Below are positions 25,220 to 38,594 of a DNA stretch of 64,000 bases, in pieces (the stretch's first letter is position 1; each line of letters begins with the position of its first letter). Source of the DNA: Phalacrocorax aristotelis (taxonomy: Eukaryota; Chordata; Aves; Suliformes; Phalacrocoracidae); contig NC_134288.1 of NCBI RefSeq assembly GCF_949628215.1, positions 5,394,001-5,458,000 on the forward strand. The letters are read 5' to 3'. A model generated the notes under the pieces. That model was not told the DNA's origin and did no database searches. It was given only the letters and a program-made list of their open reading frames with translations. Both the position numbers and the translations under genes were made by a program.

Positions 25220-25967
25220 CTTAGAGAAAAATAAATAAAAGAGGAAAAAATGAAAAATGTCAAACATGTTGCTATGAATAAGGCAGAGAGCGCAGCCACC
25301 CCTGCAGATCTCAGCTGGTCAGTAACTTAGCAGGTGCTTCGGGGCACCTCCTCTTGAAAATCCTGCGCCAAGCTGCCATCCAAAGCATGAAGCAATGTAA
25401 AATGGAACGACTTTTTGAGGGATAAGAGATGAACTGATCTTTTGGGAAAAGCAGCCTTGACGTTAAAAAACCATGGCAGAGCAAGAGAAAGCGCAGGTGT
25501 CACAAAGGCTGAACAGAAGGCTTGAGTGGGAGAAGAATTTAAGTTTCACGGTTTGAGTGTCAGATTAAATACAACAGGTTTTGAATGTCAAAGTGCAATC
25601 TCAGCGTTGATATAAAAAAAGAAAGTCCTTGCAACAGAGACACACAGCGTTAATGATGTTGACAAATCTTTTCTTCTCACCACTCGCATCCTCGGCTCTA
25701 TTTTCGCTGTGCACTGAGTTTCAACATTTCATGATCAATGAATTTCACTTCAATTTCCATTCTTGTGCATTCCCTAGCTCGCTATCTGTGGGAACAGGCT
25801 AGATATCAAAGAACTGTAAGTAAAAATATTCCCGAGTTTCTGCACAGTATCACGTTTTCTTAATAATGAACCACTAAATCTTGAAGTCTGTTTCATCCAA
25901 ATGCTATCCCTTCTTTTCCAAATGATGTATTTCCAGTTTTATATGAGGCAACAACGTCATTACTGCT

Positions 25968-26522
25968 TTATTTTGAATCTTCCCCTCCCTTGGAAGAATT
26001 ATTTTCCTTCTACAGTAACAAGCCCACCTCTCCTTGGTTCACTCTGGCAGAGCGACAGAAGGAGACTGCCTTGGGGTGGCAGCTGAGCATATTTTCAGCA
26101 GCTCCTGTATTTATGGCTGTATTTTCTTTTCCACAGTTCACAAACCAAAACAACAATCTTTCCCATAGTGCAGTTAAGGGCTCCATGTACACCAGGAGAA
26201 CCCACAGTAAGCCTTACTACAAGAAAATAAATACTGGAGCCAGAAAGAAGGACCAAAACCACATTTTCTTAGTATATTTTTCATATATTACAAAATCACA
26301 GTTTCAGTAAAGAAGTAGAAAAAAAGGAAATTATTTGGAAAGTGCTTGCAAAATACAAGCGCTTCCTCCAAAGGCATTGATTATCCAAATTACTACACAT
26401 AAACAATCCAATCATTCATTGAACTACGGGCACAGTCCCAATCAACAAGCTGAACACAGTTGAAAAAAACAGAAAAGTATGTTTTTACTAAAAGGTCTAT
26501 CTCAAACGGGAGAAGCCAGGTC
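25968..26522 (-). terminator. IFT52: IFT52 3' UTR and polyadenylation signal
   Basis: The first minus-strand AATAAA after the IFT52 stop codon is at 25973-25968. It implies a 3' UTR of roughly 570 nt. No canonical hexamer was seen between it and the stop. Confidence 0.55.
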
Positions 26523-29500
26523 TCAGTTACCATTCTGGAATCCAGCTTCACTTGTGTCAGTATCGTGTTCCTTCAGTATGGGAAAAGGGGGAAAAAAAAA
26601 TTTAACAATAGGGTAGAAATGTCATTTTTTTGTCTTAACTAGACTACTTGAGAAATAGGGGCTACTTGTTAGTAGAAACAGCTGATCTGCCAACATGTTC
26701 CAAACAGACTTTGAAGCATGAAATTTACTATGAAAGCATTCTTTCAGCACAGTACTGCTTGTCAGTAACAATGCTAGTTTCACATCTACACCGCAGCGCT
26801 AGCAGGCGCTGCGAACATTCATGAGGGCACACTGCTGTTACACTATGCACCATTAATGAACTGTACACTGAAATTACTGAAACTACACTTGCGTGTATTA
26901 ATCCCGCAATTAAAATAAATGAGAGACTTAATAAACTGAGCACTGTACACATTCTATACCGATTAGCAGTCATACGTATTCTGGATCACACTTCACTGGT
27001 CTAATTTATTACACAACAAATGTCTTAACACATCACTGTGCCTCTTGCCTGTGACAAGAGTAGCTGCTACAAAGACGTAGCAGCCACAGGGCTGATACTA
27101 CCAACGATTCACCTGTAATTCTGTTATTAAAAATACCTGGTTCAGTTTCTTAAACTCAACCACTTGGAAGAAGATGTGCTCCAGGATATGTTTGGCATCT
27201 TGCTTATCCTTTGGGAGTTTACTTGTTACTCCTAGGATATCGCCGCATTTTCGTACGTAAAACTCCAGGTCATCATCAGTACCTAAACAAGCATCCCACA
27301 GAAGAAGGCAGCTGAATATCACACATATCCCTGTCAGCAGGGCAAAAACGTACTACGAGTCTGATTTGTTGTTGGCATTCTGGGACGTTCAGTCCTATAA
27401 CTAAGGTCAGTGGGACTAGCTGTGATGTATTCTTGCAGCTAGTGCTGTCTCATCGTTTTCAGATTTAAGGTGTGTTTAGAACAACCTTAACATTTTAACT
27501 TCAAAGCATAAAAAGATGTGAAATAAATCAGCAAGAATGCACAAAGCAATTTATGCATGATATGGGAAACAGCAGGCAGGAACATAATAAAATGTCAAGT
27601 AAGGAACAAAATGCCATGGTACATAAAGTTATCAGTTTCCAAGGCCTTCCAATTTCTTAGCCCACGATGAGAGCAGTGGGTTTCCATAAATGAGGACCAT
27701 GTTGTAAAATTAAATATAACAACAGTTTTACTCCAAAAACTTGCACTTTATATATAAATGTGTAAGCAATCAGTCTGCTCTGCTTACATTTGTTCGTTAT
27801 CTCTGCAAGACGAGCTTTCTCAGAGGAAAAAGTTTCATCCAAGTCAAACAGCTCCAGAGGGGGAGGAGGCAATTCTCTGAAAGCAGGTGGAAAAACCTTG
27901 AAGAGAAGAATTAGCATGGTTCATTGCCAAATATTTTTCTTACACTTTACAGATCTTTAAAACAACAGTTTTGGACTTGGACTGGGCTTGAAGAAATCTT
28001 TTATAAAGTCAAAAGCAGCTCCAAAGCCCACAGTACAAAGGTACACCTTTTTAAAAATTATATTTATATTTTGTAAAAAATAACTGAATATTCCAAAAGA
28101 GTTTAGTCACAAGCATGCCAGAATTATCACCTAGCATCACAAATAGGCATACTGCATTTGCAGTTTGTTTCTAGTTTTGCTCCACGAGATCCAGGTGATA
28201 GCTGGGATAGCTGAGATACGAAGCTCACTGTAACAGCTCACCTTGGAAACATACTCATACTAACTCTGACAAGAGTATTTTCTTTTTTGTGCAGTCACCA
28301 CTTATGCCATAAGTTGTACTTGTGTTTTTAAAGAACAGCGCATGCGACACTACTTTCAGTTGCACCCCTGCAGCTATAAGGATCCCAGTAACGCTTCCTT
28401 GGTGGCCAAGGTAAAGAAGGATGGAGCCATGATGGAAAACTCAGAGATACTCAAAGATACCTCCTTTTCAAAATAAGTTTGACAGCGCCGTAGCTTGTGC
28501 TGCTGCTGCCAGCCCAAACCTCTGCTGGTAAAAGTCTGGCCAGCCCTTGCCGTAAACGACCAATGCTCCACTTCCTACTTCCCCAAAGGATATGGGAGGG
28601 AGGGGTGGGACAGACTGGCTCCTCCCCTGGCAGCAGTCAGTGTATTACTTACACCACCACTGCTTTCTGAAATAGCACATTCTGTTTTCTCTGCGAAGGC
28701 TGTACCCCAGCAGCTCACAGGACTGGGAGCAGCTACTCAGCTGAAGGCTTATATACACAAGGCATTTTGCTCTGGTACCACACGCTACATTTTCAAGTGC
28801 TGTTGATAAAAATTAGAAGCATAAATAAGTGCTTGTTCCTAAAAGACAGTCCCTGCAATGTATTTAGCTCCTAAGCAATTAATTATTACAACAGTATTTT
28901 TTACTTTTTTTTTTTTTTTTTTTAAGAACTATGGAACTGTCACACAGCTTTTACATAAAACAGAAGGATTCTCCTCATGCTGTATCAGCAAGGAGATCAC
29001 TCACGGCTGGCTGGAGGACAGGTAGTGGAGTCTCAAATTGAGGCTGAATGAGTTGCAGGGGTTCATGCTTCACGTTCAGCTGTTCATAAGCTCTGCAGCA
29101 CAGAAAGTATGAGAGAAGAAATGGTACAAGAGCCGTTTCCACTTGCATGCAATAAAGGCTATAGAGATGAATTTTCATGAAGGTACTAGGGTCAACATTA
29201 TGCACAATCATAGCGTTAAAAGAATGGCACGTCTAATTTTAGAAGGGCCCCAGAGAACTACATATCAGTAATAACTGACTTCTACAGCAAGCAAATTAGT
29301 TAAAATGATAACAGAAAATAAGATAATGATAGGTGGATATATAAGATGATAAAAGAGAAGGAAGTCACACCTCAATTCTTCGAGCAACTTTTAAAGAGAT
29401 GAACGTGCATGAGGAAAAAGTGATCCAGTTCGAAAACAGCAGACTTGGGATTTTGGAAAGGGTTTTCAGGAGGTCCATAACCAAAAGCTATTGTAAAATA

Positions 29501-32500
29501 AGTTATTTTTATGGGATGAGAAGGGAGATCCCAGTACGAATTCACATCTAGCCAAAGCACAAGAAATGCAGAGTAAGAAGAAAGAGTGCCCACAACAGAG
29601 TGGAGTTTCATGGAATCCGTGTTAAGCCTGCTACTATTCCATGTATTCATCCATGATCCGGGTAGCAGATGAGTTATTTGGGACAAAGCTGCTAGCAATA
29701 CCAAACTGGTAAAACTGAGCAGCAGATAAATCTCAAGACACAGTTATTGGGAAATGCACAGATGATGAAATGCAGCTTCAATAAAAGCCAAGTAATTCCA
29801 AAGTGGAAAAACAAGCACTTATCACTCCAGAAAGTACCCATCATCACTGTAGATAGTTCTACTAAAAATAGCAGCTCACTGCATCAGCAGTAGTGAGAAA
29901 AAAAGGAAAAAACAATGTCAGAAACTACAGCTAAGACAAGAAGCAAAAGAAAATATCACTGTCACACTGTACAAATCAATCTGGTATATCCATATTCAGA
30001 ATGCTGCCTACAGCTCAGACCCTCCCACTCTTAAGCGGACACAGTTAAGCACAAACAGAAAAGGCAGAATACACAATGGAAAAATAATTTTTTACAAAAA
30101 TCACAGCTGCTGACTTGATAACTGAAGGGAGGGCAGTTGTATCCAGCTGATAAAGGGATGTATCAAACAGCTTTGTGAAGTCCCTTGGGTTCTCATCTCC
30201 TTCTTGCAGACAGACTCGCAGTTGCTCAGACAGCGCAGCTGTATCTGGGAGCATGGTATAGTCTGAAATCTGAACACATACACACACAGACAGATACACA
30301 CACCTAGGATTTGAAAAGACTAACCCATTGACATAGTCTCTTTCTAGTTCAGAGTGAAGTACAAAGTTATTAAGCTGGAGCAGCAAATGATGTCACAAAC
30401 GGGCAAATTGGAGAGAGACTTTCACAAATGAAATCTGATAATGAATTGCAATCTAAGTCTGACAGAGATACAATGCAATTATTTTTATGCCTAATCCACC
30501 TGTCTACTCAACCTCAAACCCCAAATAAAGGGTCTGCAACAACAACAGCATCCATCAAGCTGTTAACCATTTTGTGCTAAATACACGGTTTGCCAAAAAC
30601 GGTGCTGCTGGATCACACTATTACATACTTCCCTGTGATGGATCTCTCTTACCTCAGGGTCCTCCATATCCATCTGGTTTAAACGGACATCTGATGTTGT
30701 GAGCCACTGGAAAAGCACATCCTGGAAAAGGGCAAACCTTAATTTCTGGAGGGTCCCTGTAATCTTACATTAGGCTTAAACTTTCATATTAAAACTAAAT
30801 CTAAATAACGTATCATGAAAAAGAAGAAAAATATGGGTAATAAATCAAAGAACATCTAGGGAGAAAATACAAACTTCATTAGCATTTACATATGGACTCG
30901 TGGCAATGAGCATACTTTGTATGAGGTGATACTTTCAGGAACACCTCAGCAGGAAACTCCCCTTCTTACACATAACAATGTTAGGTACCTCACTTTGGAA
31001 AGTGCATTACAGTCTCCAAGTATCAGGAGCTACGTACGCAACAGTTCATTATTAATCAGTAGCCATAGTCAAATGCTAAAAAAGCTAAGAAAAAGTAGTA
31101 AACAAAAAAGCCTCTACTGAATATTTAAATACTAATAACAATGAAGTGGCGAACAGAAGTAGGAAAAGCTTTTCAGAGACCTGTAACATAATTAATAGAC
31201 TATATTTTTTAAAACTCCCTCCTCTTACTTGTGCTCTAACAAATTCCTCAGATGTTAATATTGGGTTAGAATCCCTCTGCCGAATCCACTTCATAGCTGT
31301 TTTGCTCTAAGATGAAGCTAGTGAGCTTGGATTGCTTTGTAAGTGCTGCGATGATCCACTAAGGTGTTTTTTTAAAAAAAAAGAAATCAAAACAAAACCA
31401 AAACAAAACCAAAACAAACAAACCAACCAACCACAAACAAAAACCCAGCAAACTTACCATGATCTTACCATTTTCTTCTTTATCTAAATATTGGTCACTG
31501 AACATGTGGGAAGATCCCAGTGCTGCCATCTTTCCACCTTGATTCTAACAACAAAGAATAACATATAGCAAAACATCCTTCCAAACTGCAATTTTAGACA
31601 GCATTAACAATTGCCTCTAATTACAAAGTGATTGAAAGAAATAGGAAATTTTGGAATAAGGAGTGGCAAAAGAGGTTTCAAACTTGGCAAGCTCACAAGA
31701 GCACAGCATAACTGCAAGAGTATATGCTCTTAAGGCTCATAAATTTATTAAAAATACTGTCTGCATTTCATAAGAGCAGACAGGCCAATGGGCTGGCAAT
31801 CAAGAAAATACAGAGAATATCATCAACAATAGCTGCACTTAGGCTACTATTGCAAAAAAAGAACACCCTTTCTTTCAATCAAGTAAAACAGAATTAAGTT
31901 AAGTGAATGCATTATTAACCTCCGGCAACCCATTCTTCAGTGCTCAGAATGCAAACCCAGAGGCCAGTGACATGCACGCGTGTCAATAAAGCACATATTC
32001 ATGTCAGGTAATGAGAGAAGAGTTTGGTAATTATATTATTTGTAAGATAAAATGCAAAATATGCACATCATATTTTAATTTAGCTAAATTAAACATGCAT
32101 GAAAGTGCATTCATGAAACATCCTTCCCTATCCAGATAATGCCTTAATCCTTCCACAAGGACATACGTAAGAAATAGCAAGTTTTCGACAGAACAAAGAA
32201 CACTCTAATGCTCCCTGCACCAACTGTGAAACTCATAGCATAACATAACCATGAAGACTGCTACAATGAATTTGGAGATACAAACAAACCAACCTCCAGT
32301 TTGTTTAACAAATTTCTGATGTTGCATACTCCGTGTTTTGCAAGGTTTTAACCTGAATTCTACATGCTTTACCTGCCACAGCATAACTAGGTCGCATCCT
32401 CTGCTCTCACTTTCCATTCCTTCACTCTCTGCTACTATTCTTTATTGTATCTCTTTTCCACTCCAAGAGATCTTGTTTTCCTTCTATGAAGTTTCTCTGC

Positions 32501-35500
32501 TCTGCTTGAGAGACAACTTCTGTCTCTGGCTTCATCTTCTACCCTTGTGTCTATAACTTCCTTGGGCTAGGTAGGAAAAATTATGCCATCTATTTGACAT
32601 TCATGTTGCGGTATTATTATATCAAGGAAAGAGCTATCAGTATGATGCATAACGGTTTCCACTGCACAAACCTATCACACTTCAGGGATCAACCCATACA
32701 AAACACTTTGTGGAGATGCAGGCAACTTTTATGGATTTCACTTACAGCATAATTTAGTAGTTATAATTCTGAGAAGAAAACACTCCTCTCCACATCAACT
32801 AGGTGAAGCACATGAGACCCCCACATAAATGGGCACAGCCTCGAAACAAGAACACCAGCCAGCAAGGCTATCATCCCAGTAAAGTTATAGCTTTACATAA
32901 CTTAGATGACTTACGTTGCAAAAAGACAACTCTATCATTAATGCAAATAACCTCAATATTATCATGGCTGCAAAACTAGGCATGTGTCTATGGGTTCATT
33001 GGATCTATGTGCAAATATTGTGCGGGTGGAGAGATTTTATTATATTTTTCTCCAACAGATGTAGATGAAGTGTGAGCAGTTAAGTGTACTTGTAAGTTCA
33101 CTTCATGCTGCTGTATGGTCTTTGATTTATGGGGTTTATTTCAGCCTCAATATGGGGGGGTGAAGTTGGGCACCCTCAGGAAAAAAAAACCTCACCTTCC
33201 TACCAAAGAGATCAACAAAACACAACAGTGTTACAAACTCATCTATGCAGTAAAAAATGTGTTAATGTGTTTACATTCACTAACAATATTAATTCTTTGT
33301 TTGTATCCATCAACTACTACTAGATTTCTAAATTTTTCTTTTTATAAATTAACAAGGCTGGACAGGTGAGATAACAAAGATCTACCAGCTCCAAGGTGAC
33401 AATCCTCTTCCTTAACTCAAAACGGCGCATTTATGAAGGTGACGACAATCCCACTTACTAAATGATCACTAAAACTTTGGAAGAAACCCCGAACAATGAA
33501 ACTTTAAAGAACTAAAAATATCTATCTGTCAACCAAACAAATACATAATCTTTGCTGACCAACAAATTAATTCTCCTCTGAACCCCACGCGAAGAAGTTT
33601 TCCATAAAAAGAGGCAGGAGTCACTAGGCTCATCTGGAGTTTGCAAGTGCATCAAAAACAGAAGTGAGTTTGTAAGTACTCCCAGAAAATACACCCACAG
33701 TTCCCGTGTAGGGTAGGGGGAGAATGCGTGGTTTGTTACATGCAGAGTCATACCTCATGCTGATAGAAAGCAAGAATAGGCCTGTTGAGCGGGAAGCAGA
33801 CAGATCCTGTCGATAGAATAGCCACTGCTGGTTTCATCACGTTCAGGGTGGCACCAAATGGATACACGAAAGCGAGCGCTCTGCAGGAAATACAGAGGCT
33901 CTGTAACTATCTGCATGTATCAGGTAGGCTCGACATATTTATAACACTCAGTGTGTCTGCCTGAACCGCAAACTGTAAGCGCGCACTGGTGGTGGAACGC
34001 CAAGTGGCGCGCTTTCGGACGTTCGGATTGTTATAATGACATTTTAGTCTCCTCCTACAGGTTTTTCCAGGTTGACAATTTGTCTTTAAATAACAAAGAA
34101 CACTCTCAATTTCTGTTTGCACACTCCTGTACCTATGAGAAGGATAGGGATATTTAACTCACAGACGGATATATATTCTGGAACAAAACTACCTGAAATG
34201 TTTTTTACACTTATATTTTTCCTTGTAATCAACCACATGGTCGTTTATTAGTCTAAAAGGTAGCTACAGGAAGAATACAAACATTTATAGTTATTTACAG
34301 AAAAGCTGTGTTCTTCTCAATGCTTTTTCACTCCTCTGCAGCAGAGGGGGACAGAAAGCTAAAAACTGCAATAAATATCTATTTTATCCTGGATTAAGAC
34401 TCTTAAGAAGGATGTAGGGTTGCTCATGCCCGCAGCCAGACCACTCACTATCTAGGGATTATTCCTATTTACATTGTCGAATCCAATTCTAATCCACAGA
34501 CAAGGGACAAAGAAGATCTGGTCAGGAGAGTAACAATTCCCTTCAAAACGTATCCCTCTGCTCCTTCATTAGTTATCAAGCACTACTAAACAGATTCTCC
34601 TTTCCAGATATAACCTTGAGGAGCAAGAAATACATTAGAAAACCTCAAACCAAGCACAATATACCCCTGCTAAATTACAAACCTGCTAATTCTGAGTTAT
34701 TCTAAATATTTTTGCATCAGCTTCCTCAAAGCAAAAGACTTACTGTGAGTCATGTCCGCTTGCATCTTCATCTGTTGTCTCAAGGACTGTTTTTCTTGCA
34801 GCTTCACTGATTCCCCTACAAGATGTTGAAAAGCAAAACCTAGTGAAAACAATATGGATTGTAAGAGTTTACTGTAAAGATTTATGTACCCCAAATATTT
34901 ACCTATTCAAAACTCCATCAGAGATTAGTGCTTCTTTTGGATGGTGGTACTTGTAATACACATTTCGTACTACAGCATCTTGGAGAAAGAAGGGAAAAAA
35001 AAAGAAACTTACACCTTAGCTGATCAGTATGCTAGATATAGCAATGAAACATGAGTTTAGCTCTTGGATTCCCTGGGTGCTTGCTTCTAACACCACAAAG
35101 CTGGCATGTGCCTCCCAAAAGAATTCACATCAGCCTTCTCTATTGTCTCCTTTTAGACATACAGATTTAGAACAGGAATATATTTGCAAGTTCAAATAAA
35201 AATAAGCACATCTCCACGTCTTCTGCAAACCAGAGGAGGCAAAAGGATGATCCAATTAAAAGAGTATGGATCAAGTTTTACAGGTTCAAATTTTTTTACA
35301 CATCTTCCAAAAGCATGATGGATCCAATACTGTTGAATCAAAAAAAAAAAAAAGACACAGTCTAGAGATGCCACTAAAAATCTAAAAATATTTTATGTAC
35401 GCTGAGACGCAGTTGGGTTTTTGCCACGCTGGCAGCACAAAACCTAATGAAACCTAATGCTAAAGAAAAGTGCCACTATTTATTCAGGGTGAGAATGAAG

Positions 35501-37813
35501 TGATTCAATCCATTAAAACACATGGAAGAATGTTTGAAATGAAACTAGAATTAATTTTTGTTAGTAAATGCCATTAAAATTGACAACTGCAGCAAAGGAA
35601 TGGAGATGACCAAGTTGTTATCAAGGTACTGTGTCCATGGAAAGCCCTTGGCGTGCTCCAGTATTACACTGCCACGTATCTGTAGATTTCAAGAAAAAAC
35701 ATCTCTTGGACCAAAACGTACTTTGTGAGAGGGATCTGCTTGGCTTATACCAACAAAGGCTGAACCTGCTCTTTAGTTTTTGCTGAAAATGGAGGAATAA
35801 AAGGTATCAGTGATCCCCATTACCATTATTGAAAAGGATCCCATATTCTTCTAACAAAAAGTTAATATTTGTGCCATATCGGGCCTCTCCACCTTCTCTT
35901 AGCATCACCAGGATGGCTCCACCATCCTCCAGGAATTTCTTCAGAACTGAAAACTAGAAGACAACAAAGATCCAGAAAAAAACACGTGAAAGAAGCTACA
36001 CACAAGACTGCAGGAAGTTAGACTGAAATGATGGAAAGGGCTCTGGAGCCCTCAGCACAAGGACATGGACCTGCTGGAACATGTCCAGAGGAGGCCACAA
36101 AAATGATCCGAGGGTTGGAGCACCTCTCCTATGAAGGCAGGCTGAGAGAGTTGGGGTTGTTCAGCCTGGAGATGAGAAGGCTACGGGGAGACCTTATCGT
36201 GGCCTTCCAGCACTTAAAGGGGGACTATAGGAAAGATGGGGCACCCTCTTCAGCAAGGCCTGTTGTGACAGGACAGGGGGTGATGGTTTTAAACTAAAGA
36301 AGGGTAGATTTAGACTGGATATTAGGGAAAAAGTTTTTACTATGAGGGTGGTGAAACACTAGAGCAGGTTGCCCAGAGACATGGGTTGCCCCATCCCTAG
36401 AAACACTCAAGGTGAGGTTGGACGGGGCTCCGAGCACCCTGATCTAATTGAAGATGCCCCTGCTCACTGCAGGGGGGTTGGACTAGGTGCCCTCTAAAGG
36501 TCCCTTCCAGCCCAAACCATTCTATGATTCTGTGGAAGTAAATGATTCTGACTACTTGCAATGAACTTGACCCTATCAAAAAAGCATTCAAATTTCAATT
36601 TGTATAAACTCATATAAAGTGGTGCTGTTATAAGTTCTTATGTGTTTTTCTTTTTTACTTCGCATTAAACAAATCCTGAAACATAACTAATTTGCAAACA
36701 ATTATTGACTTCTTACCTCAGCAGCACTGAACTTTTCTCTTGGTCCTGCTGTAATCCACAGTTTTACTCCAAACAGCTTCTCAGATGTGATCTCATCTTT
36801 TAAGCTACAGATAAAGAAACATTATATTATTGGATATAGTCCTGAATCACTACTTTTGTTTTTTTACTTTTTTTCTTTTATTAAAGATCTAGCAGATAAA
36901 CACAAAGCAAATCCTTCAGTCACTTCACATCCTTTTATCTGGGTTAAAGTTGACAATTTAAGTGAAAATAATCCTTACAAACTTCAACCCATTAAAAAAT
37001 AAAGCCCCTCTAACAGGGTACTGTGGCAGATCTAGAACTGGTAGAACCTGTCATAGCTGCTATTAAACCTCGTACCTGATGAGGTTCCTCTTATTCTTCT
37101 TTTCTTTTGCTCTAGACACGTTTTGCAGTGGGCAGATAGGCAACACCCTATGTATTAGGATATGTACAAGACCGTACAATACGTACGACGGCTGATTTCT
37201 TTTTATCCCAAACTCTAAATCGAGCCAAACTCAAAAACCTGTATCAGGAGTTTCATCCTTGTAACTCAAGGCTCGATCTCTCCCACAGATAAGACTGCCG
37301 AAAGCTCCAAAGACAGCTGTGCACAGCATCCAGCTGCGAAGTACAGTTAATGCCACAGAGCGCAACCAACGCGAAGACAACGTTTTAGCTTACGATACAC
37401 GTTGCCAAGGACTATTGGGGTGTTCAGTGCAGACCACACACAGAATTCAGGACCTCTCCCGGCCCCGGCCCCGGCCCCGGCAGGGCGAGGCTCCCTGGCC
37501 TCTCCCTCGGGGATGCGGTGGGTGCACCCGCACAGCCTGGGCGGGCTGAGGAGCCTCTTCTCCCCTCCCTGCCAGAGCCGAGCGCGCCTGCGGCCCTGCC
37601 CGCGAAGGACCCTCCGAGCAGAGAGACGCGGCCTCCCCCCACGCCAGCACTCCAAACTACGCTGCCGAGAGCCACCGGAAGAGCTGCCCCTCACCTCTGC
37701 ACCTTCCAGTTACCGCGAAGCCTTTTCCGCAAGGATTTGTAGCTGCTGGCGAGAGTGAAACTCTCCCCTTTGGACGCGTTGAAGACTATGGCGTTCCGCG
37801 GGCTTCTCTCCAT
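26523..37813 (-). CDS. IFT52: Intraflagellar transport protein 52, 13 coding exons
   Basis: Core subunit of the IFT-B1 complex, needed for cilium assembly; it binds IFT88, IFT46 and IFT70. Minus-strand coding exons, high to low: 37813-37695, 36804-36717, 35953-35824, 34978-34903, 34815-34744, 33880-33754, 31544-31458, 30721-30653, 30269-30115, 29092-29005, 27896-27788, 27282-27137, 26570-26523. Phases carry through and the total is 437 codons, the same as human. The N-terminal GIFT domain (about residues 1-260) includes [16 protein letters not shown], the hydrophobic LVML strand, [31 protein letters not shown] and [16 protein letters not shown]. The C-terminal half has [20 protein letters not shown], the proline patch [20 protein letters not shown] and [20 protein letters not shown]. 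The small last exon encodes [15 protein letters not shown], aligning with the human tail. The donor after exon 9 is GTCAGC, a weak but GT-type site. The most divergent part is the segment encoded by exon 5 (residues about 139-162). Confidence 0.97.
28905..28923. repeat. Poly(T) tract in IFT52 intron 10
   Basis: Nineteen consecutive T lie on the plus strand within the intron between exons 10 and 11. On the transcribed strand this is poly(A). There is no recognisable retroposon body next to it. Confidence 0.85.
29590..29830 (+). mobile_element. Possible degraded CR1 LINE fragment
   Basis: The words TTCATCCATGATCCGGGTAG, AATACCAAACTGG and TTCAATAAAAGCCAAG, in this order and spacing, resemble the 3' part of CR1 ORF2. 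That region reads, in consensus form, roughly TTCATCAATGATCTGGATGA, then GATGACACCAAACTGGG, then TTCAACAAGGGCAAG. The match is loose, so this would be an old copy within IFT52 intron 9. It is plausible but weak by eye. Confidence 0.4.
31370..31440. repeat. A-rich simple repeat (AAAAC/AAACC)
   Basis: This low-complexity run of AAAACCAAAACAAAACC-type units lies within IFT52 intron 7, about 20 nt downstream of the exon 7 donor. On the transcript it is U/G-rich (GGUUUUGUUUUGG), which can bind TIA1-like factors near a donor. That role is inference only. Confidence 0.7.
36026..36534 (+). mobile_element. CR1 LINE, 5'-truncated 3' end
   Basis: This is a clear chicken-repeat-1 type retroposon in IFT52 intron 2, opposite in orientation to the host gene. 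It has the end of ORF2 (GAGCACCTCTCCTATGAAGG, AGAGTTGGGGTTGTTCAGCC) and the 3' UTR words GGTTGGACTAGGTGCCCTCT and AAAGGTCCCTTCCAGCCC. It ends in the tandem ATTCTATGATTCTGTG typical of CR1. It is heavily 5' truncated (about 0.5 kb of a 4.5-kb element), as is usual. No flanking target duplication was identified with confidence. The frame is open for 89 codons at 36028-36297 and corresponds to the ORF2 C-terminus. Confidence 0.95.
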
Positions 37814-38250
37814 AGGGCTTCCCGGGGCTGCGGCATGGGACGCCGAAGGACGCCGGCTCCCGGGACCCGAAGCGAGCCCCCAGGGCTCCCCTCCCCAGCG
37901 GGACCCCCAGGAAGCGGGACCCCCGAAGGACCAGACCGGGCCGGGCCGGGCCCTTCCCCCGGCGGCGCGGAGACGGCAGCCGGCACCACAACCCGCCCCG
38001 CCCAGCAACGCGCCGGCCGCGGGGGCGCATGCCCAGAGCCCGACACTCCCACCCCCGCGCAGAGGTGGTTTTGATCCGTTTCCCTGGCAGGGAATTGGGG
38101 CGGGACTGTACCACTGAGGCGGGCTGGGGTGCGGGGAGGGGGGAAACGGGGCTCCGCGGCCCGCTGGCCCGGCAGTGTGGCCCTCGGTGTGCCCAGGCCC
38201 CACTTCACCGGCCTGCAGCTGCCGGCAGCACGGGCCAGCCTCTGAGCAGG
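37440..38250 (-). promoter_or_regulatory. IFT52: IFT52 CpG-island promoter
   Basis: This GC- and CpG-rich stretch covers the first IFT52 exon and about 430 bp upstream. No TATA box is seen, as expected for a housekeeping/ciliary gene. A perfect palindrome, TTCCCTG-G-CAGGGAA, lies at 38080-38094, about 270 bp upstream of the ATG. I found no full RFX X-box; one half-site (GTTGCC at 37401) lies in intron 1. Confidence 0.7.
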
Positions 38251-38594
38251 GCCGGCCCGTGTCCCCTCAGAGACCCCCCGTGAACACGGTTCTGGGCCTT
38301 GGGCCCGGGTAGAAGCAAAAACCCTAATCACAAATCGGGACTTTCTATTTAATTTCTAAACAAGAAAAGCGCACACAGCCACGCATAAGGTGCGGCTGCT
38401 CTCAGGCACAGCCTAGCGCTAGCACTAGCCTCCTCCCTTCCACACAGGGCAGAGATGGAAGTACACCAGTGTATGCACTTTAATATAAACCATATCACAG
38501 CTCTGACGACTTCAATAGGTACAAGATTAAGTCCGATTAAAAAAAAAAAAAAAAGTTGTTCCAGCACAAGCTTCCCAACAGCATGAACAGGTTG

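Noticed and set aside
37398-37412. RFX X-box in IFT52 intron 1 (GTTGCCAAGGAC)
   Set aside because: Only one half-site fits; the other half and the required spacing do not.
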